Assembly (NCBI RefSeq): GCF_012275375.1
Contig: NZ_JAAZQJ010000004.1
Span: forward strand, 62,001 to 126,000
DNA: 64,000 nt
Origin: Dyella sp. SG609
Lineage (GTDB): Bacteria; Pseudomonadota; Gammaproteobacteria; Xanthomonadales; Rhodanobacteraceae
Direction: 5' to 3'
Shown here one piece after another: positions 1-8,734 of the stretch; within the stretch, counting starts at the first letter, position 1, and each line of letters starts with the position of its first letter. The notes beneath the pieces were generated by a model that did not search any database, was not told where the DNA came from, and worked only from the letters and a program-made list of their open reading frames with translations. The translations under genes were made by a program, and so were the position numbers.

Positions 1-1
1 G

Positions 2-367
2 CCCGCCGCCGACCGCGGCAAGGCCACGGTGAAGGTGCGCGTGGCGCTGGACCAGAAGGACCCGCGCATCGTGCCGGACATGGGTGTGCGCGTCTCGTTC
101 CTGGAGAAGGCCGCGCCGAAGCAGGCCGCCGAGCCGCCCAAGGGCGTGCTGGTGCCGGCCGGCGCCATCGCGCAGCGCGACGGCCACGACGCCGTGTTCG
201 TGGTCAGCGGCGACACCGCCCACGAGCGCGCGGTGCAGCCGGCGCCGCAGGCCTACGGCGAGATGCGCCTGCTGCCGGCCGGCGTGCAGGCCGGCGACAC
301 GGTGGTGGTCTCGCCGCCGGAAGCACTGAAAGACGGCATGCGCGTAAAGAGCGCGGCTAATCCTTGA
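2..367 (+). CDS. Periplasmic adaptor subunit of an efflux transporter (HlyD/MacA-like), C-terminal part
   Basis: The reading frame is open from the window edge and ends at the TGA at 365-367, so only the C-terminal ~121 residues are present. The visible part has the beta-rich end of an HlyD/RND-type membrane fusion protein: a barrel segment around VPDMGVRVSF, then a membrane-proximal domain with VLVPAGAIAQRDGHDAVFVV and a closing stretch on gain and potency (GDTVVVSPPEALKDGMRV). Such adaptors link an inner-membrane pump to an outer-membrane channel. The next three genes, close and on the same strand, are an ABC ATPase and two FtsX-type permeases, so this is most likely the MacA-like partner of that exporter. 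The N-terminal hairpin and lipoyl domains lie outside the window. Confidence 0.8.
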   Translation, partial: PAADRGKATVKVRVALDQKDPRIVPDMGVRVSFLEKAAPKQAAEPPKGVLVPAGAIAQRDGHDAVFVVSGDTAHERAVQPAPQAYGEMRLLPAGVQAGDTVVVSPPEALKDGMRVKSAANP

Positions 368-426
368 GCGCGGCCGGTGCCGCGCGAGATCACGACGAAA
401 GCCAACGCAGTTTCGGGAGAACAGGC

Positions 427-1119
427 ATGAGCATGGGCACGCTGATCGAAGTCCGCGATCTTTCCAAGGTGTACGAGCGCGGCAAGCAGAAAGTGGAAGT
501 GCTGCACCACATCAACCTCGATATCGCCGAGGGCGACTTCCTCGCGCTGATGGGTCCGTCCGGTTCGGGCAAGACCACCTTGCTCAACCTGATCGGCGGC
601 CTGGATTCGCCGACCGGCGGCAGCATCAGCGTGGGCGGCCAGCGCATCGACCAGCTCGGCGCCGGCGCGCTGGCCAAGTGGCGCGCGGCCAATGTCGGCT
701 TCGTGTTCCAGTTCTACAACCTGATGCCGATGCTCACCGCGCAGCGCAACGTGGAACTGCCGCTGCTGCTGACCAGGCTGTCGGCCGCGCAGCGCCGCAA
801 GAACGCCGCCATCGCGCTGCAGCTGGTGGGCCTGGACGAGCGCTCCACGCACAAGCCGAGCGAGCTTTCCGGCGGCCAGCAGCAGCGCGTGGCGATCGCG
901 CGCGCGATCGTGTCCGATCCCACCCTGCTGGTCTGCGACGAGCCGACCGGCGACCTGGACCGCCAGTCCGCCGAGGACGTGCTCGGCCTGCTACGCACGC
1001 TCAACCGCGAGCACGGCAAGACCATCGTGATGGTCACCCACGATCCCAAGGCGGCCGATTACGCCAACCACACGCTGCACCTCGACAAGGGCACCCTGGT
1101 CGAGCAGGCGCTGGCCTGA
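427..1119 (+). CDS. ABC transporter ATP-binding protein (MacB/LolD-type)
   Basis: This 230-residue ATPase has Walker A GPSGSGKT at about 43-50, the Q-loop in [10 protein letters not shown], the signature [14 protein letters not shown], Walker [13 protein letters not shown] and the H-loop in VMVTHDPKA. These are the hallmarks of the MacB/LolD/FtsE family, which powers mechanotransmission-type transporters rather than ordinary importers. The ATG at 427 is preferred over the upstream TTG at 364 because GGGAGAA lies just before it and the homologous region begins there. It sits 59 bases after the adaptor gene and 12 bases before the first permease, so a single operon is likely. It should act at the cytoplasmic face of the inner membrane. 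The substrate cannot be told from sequence. Confidence 0.92.
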   Translation: MSMGTLIEVRDLSKVYERGKQKVEVLHHINLDIAEGDFLALMGPSGSGKTTLLNLIGGLDSPTGGSISVGGQRIDQLGAGALAKWRAANVGFVFQFYNLMPMLTAQRNVELPLLLTRLSAAQRRKNAAIALQLVGLDERSTHKPSELSGGQQQRVAIARAIVSDPTLLVCDEPTGDLDRQSAEDVLGLLRTLNREHGKTIVMVTHDPKAADYANHTLHLDKGTLVEQALA

Positions 1120-1131
1120 GGGGATGCCGCG

Positions 1132-2295
1132 ATGAAATATCTTCATCTGATCTGGGCGGCGCTGTTCCGGCGCAAGACCCGCACCATCCTCACCCTGGTC
1201 TCGATCGTCACCGCGTTCCTGCTGTTCGGCATGCTCGACGCGGTGCGCACCTCGTTCGACCAGGCCGGCCAGAGCGCGAACGGCGCGCAGCGCCTGCAGA
1301 CCGGCTCGCGCCTGTCCTTCATCCAGACCTTGCCTTCCGGCCTCAACGGCCAGATCGCGCAGGTGCCGGGGGTGAAGTCGGTGGCATTCGCCAACTGGTT
1401 CGGCGGCGCCTATCAGGACCCGCACAACCAGGTCTTCAGCTTCGCGGTGAGCGACAACTACCTGGACCAGTTCCCGGAAATCGAAGCCAGCCCCGAGGCG
1501 CGCAAGGCGTTCCAGGACACGCGCACCGGCATCCTGGTGGGCGAGAAGCTGGCGCAGCGCTTCGGCTGGAAAGTGGGCGACAAGATCCCGCTGCAGTCGA
1601 CCATCTTTCCGCTGCATGACGGCAGCAAGAACTGGAGCTTCGACATCGTCGGCACGCTCAAGGCCAAGGAAGCCAGCGCGGGCTGGTACGACCAGACCGT
1701 GCTGATGCACTGGAAGTACTTCGACGAAGGCACCGCGTACAACCGCGGCATGGTCGGCTGGTATGTGAGCCGCATCAGCGACGTCAACCAGGCCGACCGC
1801 GTGGCCAAGGCGATCGATGCGATCTCCGCCAACTCCGACCATGAGACGCGCACGCAGACCGAACAGGCTGCGGCCGCGGCGTGGATGAAGCAACTTGCCG
1901 ATATCGGCCTGATCGTCGGGGCGATCATGGGCGCGGTGTTCTTCACCCTGCTGCTGCTGTCGGGCAACACCATGATGCAGGCGGTGCGCGAGCGCACTTC
2001 GGAACTGGCGGTGCTCAAGACCATCGGCTTCACCAGCCCCTCGGTGCTGATGATGGTGCTGGCCGAGTCGGTGCTGCTGCTGCTGATCGGCGGCGTGATC
2101 GGGCTGGGCCTGGCCTCGCTGCTGATTCCGATCGTGGCCAAGGGCAGCGGCGGCATGCTCAACCTGCCCGGCGTGACCGGCGGCAGCTGGATGCTCGGCC
2201 TGGGGATCATGGTGCTGATCGGACTGCTGGTGGGTGCGCTGCCGGCCGTCCGCGCGATGCGCCTGAACATTGTCGATGCACTGGCTGGACGCTGA
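1132..2295 (+). CDS. ABC transporter permease, FtsX/MacB-type (first of two)
   Basis: This 387-residue protein has the MacB permease topology. There is one N-terminal membrane segment (about 18-38, after the basic RRKTRT), a periplasmic domain of roughly 220 residues, and three C-terminal membrane segments in the FtsX domain (about 255-280, 305-335 and 350-375). The conserved cytoplasmic stretch RERTSELAVLKTIGF couples to the ATPase. It begins 12 bases after the ATPase gene and ends 12 bases before a second, dissimilar permease. MacB itself fuses ATPase and permease and works as a homodimer. Here the parts are separate and two different permeases probably form a heterodimer. Confidence 0.88.
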   Translation: MKYLHLIWAALFRRKTRTILTLVSIVTAFLLFGMLDAVRTSFDQAGQSANGAQRLQTGSRLSFIQTLPSGLNGQIAQVPGVKSVAFANWFGGAYQDPHNQVFSFAVSDNYLDQFPEIEASPEARKAFQDTRTGILVGEKLAQRFGWKVGDKIPLQSTIFPLHDGSKNWSFDIVGTLKAKEASAGWYDQTVLMHWKYFDEGTAYNRGMVGWYVSRISDVNQADRVAKAIDAISANSDHETRTQTEQAAAAAWMKQLADIGLIVGAIMGAVFFTLLLLSGNTMMQAVRERTSELAVLKTIGFTSPSVLMMVLAESVLLLLIGGVIGLGLASLLIPIVAKGSGGMLNLPGVTGGSWMLGLGIMVLIGLLVGALPAVRAMRLNIVDALAGR

Positions 2296-2307
2296 GGAGC
2301 CGACGCC

Positions 2308-3639
2308 ATGTCCAAATCCAAGAATTTCCTGTTCGGCTTCGGCCTCTTCGTGCTGGTGATCGTGTGCCTGGCGGTGTGGATCAAGCTGCCGCCGCTCATG
2401 GTCGGCGTGCTGGTGCTGGCCTTCGCGCTCTGGCTGGGCCTGACCCGCCGCGGCAGGCAGGCCGCCTCGGTGACCGGCGTGGGCATCAGCACCTTGAAGT
2501 CGCGGCTCGGTTCCTCCGCGGTGGTGGTGATCGGCATTGCCGGCGTGGTCGGTGTGCTGGTCGCGCTGCTGGCGATGGGCGAAGGCTACGCCGAGACGCT
2601 GCGCAAGACCGGCAGCGCCGATACCGCCATCGTGATGCGCGGCGGTTCGGCCAGCGAAGTGATGTCGGTGCTCGACCGCGACAGCGTGGTGGTGATTCCG
2701 CAGACCGCGGGCATCGCTCGCAATGCCAAGGGCGAGCCGATCGCGTCGTCCGAAATCGTGGTCGCCGCCAACCTGCCGGTGAAGGGCGGCAAGGGCGCCG
2801 ACGACGAGGGCAGCGTGCAGTTGCGCGGCATCGACCAGCAAGGCTGGGAGCTGCGGCCCAACCTCAAGATCGTCGCCGGCCGCAAGTTCAATCCCGGCAT
2901 GCGCGAGCTGGTGGTGGGCAAGGGTGCGCAGCGCCAGTTCGCTGGCCTGGAGCCGGGCCACGAGATCAAGCTGGGCAGCCAGCAATGGACCGTGGTCGGT
3001 GTGTTCGCCAGCGACGACGCGCTGGAATCGGAAGTGTGGGGCGATGCCTCGGTGGTGTCCGACACCTACCGCCGCGGCTCCAGCCGCGCCTCGGTGATCG
3101 TGAAGCTGGCCGACCCGAACGGCTTCAAGGCGTTCGAGTCCACCCTGGCCGCCGACCCGCGCCTGAAGGTCGATACCAGCACCACGCTGGACTACTTCAA
3201 CAAGCAGTCCGAGGGCACCAGCAAGGTGATCCGCATCATCGGCATCACGGTGGGCCTGATCATGGCGATCGGCGCGATCTTCGGCGCGCTCAACACCATG
3301 TTCGCCGCGGTGGCCTCGCGTGCCCGCGAAATCGCCACGCTGCGCGCGATCGGCTTCCGCGGCCTGCCGGTGGTGGTGGCGATCATGCTGGAGACCATGC
3401 TGCTGGCCTTGCTCGGCGGCGTGCTCGGCGGCGCGCTGGCATGGCTGATCTTCAACGGCTATACCGCCTCGACCTTGGCGCAGGGCTCGGTGGGGCAGCT
3501 CACCTTCGAGTTCCACGTCTCGCCGGCACTGCTGTGGACCGGCGTGAAGTGGGCGCTGGCGATCGGCTTCGTGGGCGGCCTGTTCCCCGCGGTGCGCGCG
3601 GCACGGCTGCCGGTGACGACGGCCTTGCGCGAGCTGTGA
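2308..3639 (+). CDS. ABC transporter permease, FtsX/MacB-type (second of two)
   Basis: This 443-residue permease has two N-terminal hydrophobic stretches (about 6-45) instead of one, then a further hydrophobic segment before a periplasmic domain. The C-terminal FtsX domain has three membrane helices and the coupling motif SRAREIATLRAIGF. It is longer than its neighbour and clearly diverged from it. The gene is last in the exporter operon and is followed by a strong bidirectional hairpin terminator. With the ATPase, the upstream permease and the adaptor it should form a tripartite export complex. The cargo (antibiotic, peptide or lipid) is unknown. Confidence 0.87.
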   Translation: MSKSKNFLFGFGLFVLVIVCLAVWIKLPPLMVGVLVLAFALWLGLTRRGRQAASVTGVGISTLKSRLGSSAVVVIGIAGVVGVLVALLAMGEGYAETLRKTGSADTAIVMRGGSASEVMSVLDRDSVVVIPQTAGIARNAKGEPIASSEIVVAANLPVKGGKGADDEGSVQLRGIDQQGWELRPNLKIVAGRKFNPGMRELVVGKGAQRQFAGLEPGHEIKLGSQQWTVVGVFASDDALESEVWGDASVVSDTYRRGSSRASVIVKLADPNGFKAFESTLAADPRLKVDTSTTLDYFNKQSEGTSKVIRIIGITVGLIMAIGAIFGALNTMFAAVASRAREIATLRAIGFRGLPVVVAIMLETMLLALLGGVLGGALAWLIFNGYTASTLAQGSVGQLTFEFHVSPALLWTGVKWALAIGFVGGLFPAVRAARLPVTTALREL

Positions 3640-3660
3640 TGCGCTGAATCGAAGTTGGAG

Positions 3661-3690
3661 AAAAGGGCCGCATCGCGGCCCTTTTTTTTA
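3661..3690. terminator. Bidirectional intrinsic terminator between convergent genes
   Basis: A GGGCCGC / GCGGCCC stem (3665-3671 with 3675-3681) has a 3-base loop. It is flanked by an A-run on the left and eight T on the right, so it works on both strands. It ends the exporter operon on the plus strand, and its T-run overlaps the stop codon of the convergent MFS gene. Confidence 0.85.
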
Positions 3691-5112
3691 TGCCTCCGGC
3701 GCCACCTGCACGCTGGCATTCGCCACGCCATGGCGGCCGAGCAGGCTGGCCAGCAGCGCGATGACGGCGAGCGCGACGACGTTGCAGCCCAGGCCCGTGG
3801 TGAAGGCGTGCGCGTACGCCGACGGGTCGCGCGCCGCGCCCAGCGTGCTGTAGAACACGCCGCCGATGACCGCCACGCCGAGCGCGGCGCTGATCTGCAG
3901 CGCGGTGATCACCATGCCGGAGGCGAGGCCGGCGTGGCGCGCATCGACGCTGCCGAGCACGGCGCGCATCAGCGACGGGAACGCGAAGCCGAAGCCGATG
4001 CCGGAGACGATCAGGCCCGTCTGCATGGCGGAGGCGTTCCTGATGCCGGCGATGATCAGCGCGAAGCCAACCGCCTGCGCCGCGAGCGACAGCGGCAGCG
4101 TGGCGCGTCCCAATCGGTGCATGACTGGCGCGGCAGTGACCGAGGCGAACAGATAGCCGAGCGTGAACGGCAGCGTCGCCAGGCCCGTATGCAAGGCATC
4201 GCGGCCCAGGCCGCCTTGCAGATAGGCCGCATAAGTGAACATGAAAGCCGAAGTCAGATAGAAACCCAGGGTAACGACGATGCCGAGCATGAATTCGCCA
4301 TGCCGCAGCAGGCTCACGTCGACCAGCGGCGCGCCGCCGTGGCGCGCCAGCTTCGCCTCGAAGCGCAGGAACAGCGCGAACAGCAGCAGCGAGGCGCCGA
4401 GCATGGCCCAGGTCCATGACGGCCAGCCCTGCTCGCGGCCTTCCACCAGCGGATAGACCAGCGCGGCGAGCGCCATGGAGAGCAGGGCCATGCCGCCGGG
4501 ATCGAGCTTCTTCGCCCGCGCCTCGCGTGACTCGCGCAGCCAGCGCAGGCCGCCGGCAAACGCGGCGATGCCCACCGGCAGATTCACCAGGAAGATCCAC
4601 TGCCAGCTCATGCCCCACCAGCCGGCCGCGATCAGCACGCCGCCGAGCACCTGGCCGAGCGTGGCCGCCAGGCCGAACGTCGCCGCGTACAGCGCCAGCG
4701 CACGCGGCTGCTCGGCGCTGGGGAACATCACGCGGATCGAGGCGAGCACCTGCGGCGCCAGCGCGGCCGCGGCCAGGCCCTGCAGCAGGCGGCCGGCCAG
4801 CAGCGCATCCGCCGACCAGGCCAGGCCGCACAGCAGGGAGGCCAGCACGAAGCCGGCGATGCCGAGCAGAAACAGCCGGCGGCGGCCGAACAGGTCGCCC
4901 AGGCGGCCGCCGGTGATCAGGCAGACGGCGTAGATCGCTGCATAGGCCGAGATCACGAACTGCGTCTGGGCGGCGCTGGCGTGCAGTGCGCCGCGGATCG
5001 AGGGCAGGGCCACGTTGACGATGAAGAAATCCAGCGGTGGCAGGAAGGCGCCGGTCAGCAGCACGGGCAAGGCCAACCAGCGGCGCGGGTCGCCCGCGTC
5101 GGTCGGGGTCAT
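3688..5112 (-). CDS. MFS multidrug efflux transporter, DHA2/EmrB-QacA type
   Basis: This 474-residue protein has about fourteen hydrophobic segments, as expected for the DHA2 branch of the major facilitator superfamily. The N-terminal half has PPLDFFIVNVALPSI, typical of the EmrB/QacA group, and the loop 2-3 motif GGRLGDLFGRRR (MFS motif A). Such proteins export drugs or other small hydrophobic compounds in exchange for protons. The ATG at 5110-5112 is preceded by an AGGAG-like site. A LysR-type gene starts 91 bases away on the opposite strand, the usual layout of a pump and its own regulator. There is no EmrA-like adaptor next to it, so it probably acts alone. The substrate cannot be inferred. 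Confidence 0.9.
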   Translation of the reverse strand: MTPTDAGDPRRWLALPVLLTGAFLPPLDFFIVNVALPSIRGALHASAAQTQFVISAYAAIYAVCLITGGRLGDLFGRRRLFLLGIAGFVLASLLCGLAWSADALLAGRLLQGLAAAALAPQVLASIRVMFPSAEQPRALALYAATFGLAATLGQVLGGVLIAAGWWGMSWQWIFLVNLPVGIAAFAGGLRWLRESREARAKKLDPGGMALLSMALAALVYPLVEGREQGWPSWTWAMLGASLLLFALFLRFEAKLARHGGAPLVDVSLLRHGEFMLGIVVTLGFYLTSAFMFTYAAYLQGGLGRDALHTGLATLPFTLGYLFASVTAAPVMHRLGRATLPLSLAAQAVGFALIIAGIRNASAMQTGLIVSGIGFGFAFPSLMRAVLGSVDARHAGLASGMVITALQISAALGVAVIGGVFYSTLGAARDPSAYAHAFTTGLGCNVVALAVIALLASLLGRHGVANASVQVAPEA

Positions 5113-5203
5113 GGCGGTCTCCTCGATGGGGAAGGAGGTGGGAATGGCGTGCAGCGTAGTACCGGCTTAAGATAAGAAAAACTGATCGACGGATATTTCA
5201 ATC
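5113..5203. promoter_or_regulatory. Divergent promoter region between MFS pump and LysR regulator
   Basis: These 91 bases separate two divergent start codons and must hold both promoters and the likely LysR operator. An A/T-rich stretch around 5167-5200 is the best place for the operator. I could not pick a convincing T-N11-A box or -35/-10 pair by eye. Confidence 0.5.
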
Positions 5204-6082
5204 ATGACGATCGAAAATGGTTCATTGATCCGGCCGCTGGATCTCGATGCGGTGCAGGCCTTCGTGCTGGTGGCGGATCTGAGCAGCTTCACCCGTGCGG
5301 CCGAGGCGCTGGATACCACCCAGTCGGCGGTCAGCCTGAAGCTCAAGCGGCTGGAGGAACGGCTGGGACGGCGGCTGCTGGAACGCACGCCGCGGCGCGT
5401 GCGGCTGTCGCAGGAAGGCGCGGCGTTTCTCGATGCCGCCCGCGACTTGCTGGAAGCCCATGAGCGCGCGCTGCATGGGCGCACGGAAGCGCGGCTCAGC
5501 CTGCGCGTCGGCATCAGCGATCAATCGGCCGGCACCGAGCTGCCGCAGCTGCTGGCGAAGATCGGCGCTTACGACCGCTCGCTGCGCATCGAGGTACGCA
5601 TCGGTTCCTCGGTCAGCGTGATGGCCGCCTATGACAACGGCGAACTCGACGCGGCCATCGTCTGCAGCGCCGACGGGCGTCCGGGTGGCGAGCTGCTCTT
5701 CAGCGAGCCGTATGCCTGGTACGCGCTGCCGGACTGGAAGCAGCCGGCGGGCGAGCCGCTGCGTCTTGCGGCACTCGCGGCGCCTTGCGCGGTGCGCGCG
5801 ATGGCCTTGAAGGCGCTGGACGATGCGGACGTGGCGTGGACCGAGGTGTTCGTCGGCGGCGGCTTGCCTGCGGTTGTGGCGGCTGCGTGCGCGGGATTGG
5901 CGGTGGCGCCGTTGCCAAGGCGCGTATGTCCGCCTTCGATCGTCGATGTGGGCGAGCCGCTGGGTTTGCCGCGCTTGCCGCTGACGCGCATCGTGCTGCA
6001 CCAGCGCGCCGCCGACCCGCGCACGCGCGAGGCGGTGCGCATTCTTGCCGCGGCCCTCAAAGCCAGCGTCAACGCAGCCTGA
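5204..6082 (+). CDS. LysR-family transcriptional regulator
   Basis: This 292-residue regulator has an N-terminal winged helix-turn-helix (about residues 12-70, with FTRAAEALDTTQSAVSLKLKRLEERLG). A C-terminal periplasmic-binding-like effector domain follows, beginning near LSLRVGISD. Length and layout are normal for LysR-type proteins. It is divergent from the DHA2 efflux gene, so it most likely controls that pump in response to a compound the pump exports. This role is inferred from position only. The helix-turn-helix region resembles regulators of the LrhA/PecT type, but the match is too general for a name. Confidence 0.9.
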   Translation: MTIENGSLIRPLDLDAVQAFVLVADLSSFTRAAEALDTTQSAVSLKLKRLEERLGRRLLERTPRRVRLSQEGAAFLDAARDLLEAHERALHGRTEARLSLRVGISDQSAGTELPQLLAKIGAYDRSLRIEVRIGSSVSVMAAYDNGELDAAIVCSADGRPGGELLFSEPYAWYALPDWKQPAGEPLRLAALAAPCAVRAMALKALDDADVAWTEVFVGGGLPAVVAAACAGLAVAPLPRRVCPPSIVDVGEPLGLPRLPLTRIVLHQRAADPRTREAVRILAAALKASVNAA

Positions 6083-6085
6083 TGT

Positions 6086-6176
6086 GCAGGTTGGAGTGAG
6101 CCGTAGGCGAACTCCAACGTGGCGCCCGGGTACATCGGGACATCCGTCGGGGTTCGCTGCGCTCACCCCAACCTGC
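6086..6176. repeat. Palindromic intergenic repeat, copy 1 (diverged)
   Basis: An inverted pair of arms faces each other: the left begins GCAGGTTGGAGTGAGCC and the right ends GCTCACCCCAACCTGC. Each arm also contains a smaller hairpin (TTGGAGT with ACTCCAA on the left). It lies between the convergent LysR and AtoE-like genes. It is the most diverged of six copies in the window; the others are at 32872, 37276, 45262, 46343 and 49814. Confidence 0.75.
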
Positions 6177-6184
6177 GCTGTGCG

Positions 6185-7600
6185 TTATGGCATCACTGGG
6201 GGCACATAAGTCAGGGTCATGCCCAGCAGCCACAGCAGGCCCAGCACCAGCGGCACGTGCACCACCAGCTGGATAAAGGTGAAGCCGACCACGTCGCGCG
6301 CCTTCAAACCGAGCACGCCCAGCAGCGGCAGCATCCAGAACGGATTGATCAGGTTGGGCAGCGCCTCGGCCGCGTTGTAGACCTGCACCGCCCAGCCCAG
6401 GTGCACGTGCAGGTCGTTCGCCGCCTGCATCACGTATGGCGCCTCCACCAGCCATTTGCCACCGCCGGACGGCACGAAGAAGCCGAGGATGGCGGAGTAC
6501 GCGCCCATCACCAGGGTGAAGCTCTCGGTGGAAGCGATGTGCACGAACAGGCCGGACAGGCGATGCGCCAGCGTGTCGCCGCCCAGCCCCGGCGCATGCG
6601 TGAGCAGCGCGGCGATGCCGCCGTACAGCGGGAACTGGATCAGCACGCCGGCCGTGCTGGGCACCGCACGCGCCACTGCGTTGAGAAAACTGCGCGGACG
6701 CCAGTGCAGCAGCAGGCCGACGGTGAGGAACAGAAAGTTGTAGGTATTGAGATTGGCGATGGCGGTGACCGCCGGCTTGCTGGCGAACTCATAGCCGAGC
6801 CAGCCCAGCCCGAGCAGGCCGATCAGCAGCGACAGCAGCGGGCTGTATTCCAGCCATTCGCCGGGCCGCGTGCGCGGCGGCAGCGGCGGCGTGGCGGTGG
6901 CTTCGCCCACGCCGAAATCTTCCGCGGTGCGCGCGCTCGCTTCCGACGGCGCGGTGAACCAGCAGATCAGCAGCGACACCGCGATCAGCACGGCGGTGAG
7001 CACGATCGATTGCCAGAGGAAAATGGTCTGGCTGAAAGGCAGCACGCCGGTGATGTTGAGCAGCCCCGGCGGCATGCTCTTGGGATTGGCCTGAAGTTGC
7101 GCGGCGGACGAGGAAAGCCCCATCGCCCACACCGCGCCCAGGCCCAGGTAGGCCGCGGCGCCGGCCGCGCGATAGTCCATGCGCAGCTCGCCGCGCCGCG
7201 CCAGCGCACGCACCAGCAGACCGCCGAACACCAGCGAGAAACCCCAGGACAGCAGCGAAGCCAGCATGCTGACCAGGCCCACGTAGCACACCGCGCCGCG
7301 GCCGCTGCGCGGCACGCGCGCCAGTAATTCGATAAAGCGCGCGACCACCGGCGCGGTGGCGACCACATAGCCGCCGATCACCACGAAGGCCATCTGCATG
7401 GTGAAGGGAATCAGGCTCCAGAAACCGTCGCCGAAGGCATTGACGGTGACCGTGGGCGTGGCGCCGAAGGCCAGCGCGGCGCCGGCCACCAGGATCACGC
7501 CCAGCGCGGCGAACACCCATGCATCGGGAAACCAGCGTTCGGCCCAGGCGGAACTGCGCAGGGCCGCGCGGGCCAGGGCACCTTCGTTCGCATTCGGCAT
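6185..7600 (-). CDS. Short-chain fatty acid transporter, AtoE family
   Basis: This 471-residue multi-membrane-segment protein matches the AtoE short-chain fatty acid transporter family along its length: WFPDAWVFAALGVILV near the N-terminus, FGDGFWSLIPFTMQM, GLSSSAAQ, the LNTYNFLFL helix, then FFVPSGGGKWLVEAPYVM and NLINPFWMLPLLG near the C-terminus. AtoE takes up acetoacetate or butyrate-like acids through the inner membrane. The ATG at 7598-7600 has a GGAGGG site six bases upstream. No ato catabolic genes are adjacent, so the true substrate remains open. It follows the EamA gene on the same strand at 65 bases. Confidence 0.88.
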   Translation of the reverse strand: MPNANEGALARAALRSSAWAERWFPDAWVFAALGVILVAGAALAFGATPTVTVNAFGDGFWSLIPFTMQMAFVVIGGYVVATAPVVARFIELLARVPRSGRGAVCYVGLVSMLASLLSWGFSLVFGGLLVRALARRGELRMDYRAAGAAAYLGLGAVWAMGLSSSAAQLQANPKSMPPGLLNITGVLPFSQTIFLWQSIVLTAVLIAVSLLICWFTAPSEASARTAEDFGVGEATATPPLPPRTRPGEWLEYSPLLSLLIGLLGLGWLGYEFASKPAVTAIANLNTYNFLFLTVGLLLHWRPRSFLNAVARAVPSTAGVLIQFPLYGGIAALLTHAPGLGGDTLAHRLSGLFVHIASTESFTLVMGAYSAILGFFVPSGGGKWLVEAPYVMQAANDLHVHLGWAVQVYNAAEALPNLINPFWMLPLLGVLGLKARDVVGFTFIQLVVHVPLVLGLLWLLGMTLTYVPPVMP

Positions 7601-7665
7601 GACCGCCCTCCCCAAATGCGGGGAGGGTGGCGCAAGCCGCGCACAGCGGCAATACGATCTTGGTC

Positions 7666-8586
7666 TCAGCCCTTCGCGCGCTGCTTGAACAGCGTGATGA
7701 TCGCCACGCCGAGCAGGATCACCGCCATGCCGGCGATGTCGTACGGGCCTACGTGCTCGCCGGCGATCAGCACGCCGAACAGCACCGCCACCGGCGGGTT
7801 CACGTAGGCATAGCTGGTGGCCACGGCGGGGCGCGCGTTCTTGAGCACGTAGAGGTAGGCGCTGAAGGCGATCAGCGAACCGAACACCACCAGGTAGCCG
7901 ACCGCCAGCGTCGCGTGCAGGGTCGGATGCGCGGGCAGGCGTTCGCCCGTGCCGAAGCCCACCAGCAGCAGGGCCACGCTGGCCGCCAGCATCTGAGCGG
8001 CGGTGTTCATCGGGCCGGCGGGCATGTCCTGGCGCTTGCTCCAGATCGAGCCGAAGGCCCAGCTCGCCGCCGCCACGATCAGCGCGATGGCGCCGATGCG
8101 CGACGCCGACAGGCTGCTGCCCAGGTTGAGCACCACCACGCCGGCGAAGCCGATCACCAGGCCGACGGTTTCGCGCCCGGTCGGCCACTGCCCGTACAGC
8201 CCGGAGAACAGCGCCGCGAACAGCGGCAGGCTGGCCACCGCCACCGCGGCGATGCCGGAACTGACGCTTTGCTCGGCGAAGCACACCAGGCCGTTGCCGA
8301 AGCCCAGCAGCAGCACGCCGGTGATGCCGGCATTGCGCCACTGCCGCGCGGTGGGCATGGCCACGCCGCGCAGGCGCAGCAGGCCGAACATCAGCACGCC
8401 GGCGCACAGGAAGCGGATGCCGGCGAGCAGGAACGGCGGATAGCTTTCCAGCGCCAGGCGGATGCCCAGATAGGTGGAACCCCAGATGATGTACAGCGCG
8501 AACAGCGCGAGCGGAATCATCACGCGCGTATCGGCGAACGGGCCTTGCGCCGCGCGGACGGCGTTGGAAACGGACTGGTCGGTCAT
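7666..8586 (-). CDS. EamA/DMT-superfamily exporter (YedA-like)
   Basis: This 306-residue protein has ten hydrophobic segments forming two EamA repeats. The first repeat carries the family signature IIWGSTYLGIRLALE near the N-terminus, and the second has SWAFGSIWSK in the middle of the protein and VNPPVAVLFGVLIAGE near the C-terminus. These features fit the drug/metabolite transporter superfamily and resemble E. coli YedA. It is probably an inner-membrane exporter of amino acids or other metabolites. The start at 8584-8586 gives the standard length. It is upstream of and on the same strand as the AtoE-like gene, with a 65-base gap that could allow cotranscription. Nothing nearby suggests a substrate. 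Confidence 0.87.
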   Translation of the reverse strand: MTDQSVSNAVRAAQGPFADTRVMIPLALFALYIIWGSTYLGIRLALESYPPFLLAGIRFLCAGVLMFGLLRLRGVAMPTARQWRNAGITGVLLLGFGNGLVCFAEQSVSSGIAAVAVASLPLFAALFSGLYGQWPTGRETVGLVIGFAGVVVLNLGSSLSASRIGAIALIVAAASWAFGSIWSKRQDMPAGPMNTAAQMLAASVALLLVGFGTGERLPAHPTLHATLAVGYLVVFGSLIAFSAYLYVLKNARPAVATSYAYVNPPVAVLFGVLIAGEHVGPYDIAGMAVILLGVAIITLFKQRAKG

Positions 8587-8734
8587 GGCGGGGATGGCGC
8601 GGGAGGGAAGGGGCGCGGCGACTAGTCTAGCGACCCGGCAAGATAATGCGTGGCCCGGACGGCGAGTAGCGAGCGGTTTGCAAGGCTACCTTGAGGGAGC
8701 ATCAAGGCGCAGCCGGAATTACCCGGTTTTAGGC

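Noticed and set aside
991-3516. Long minus-strand open frame opposite the ABC exporter genes
   Set aside because: Composition is that of an antisense shadow. The plus strand has clear ATPase and FtsX motifs and proper ribosome-binding sites.
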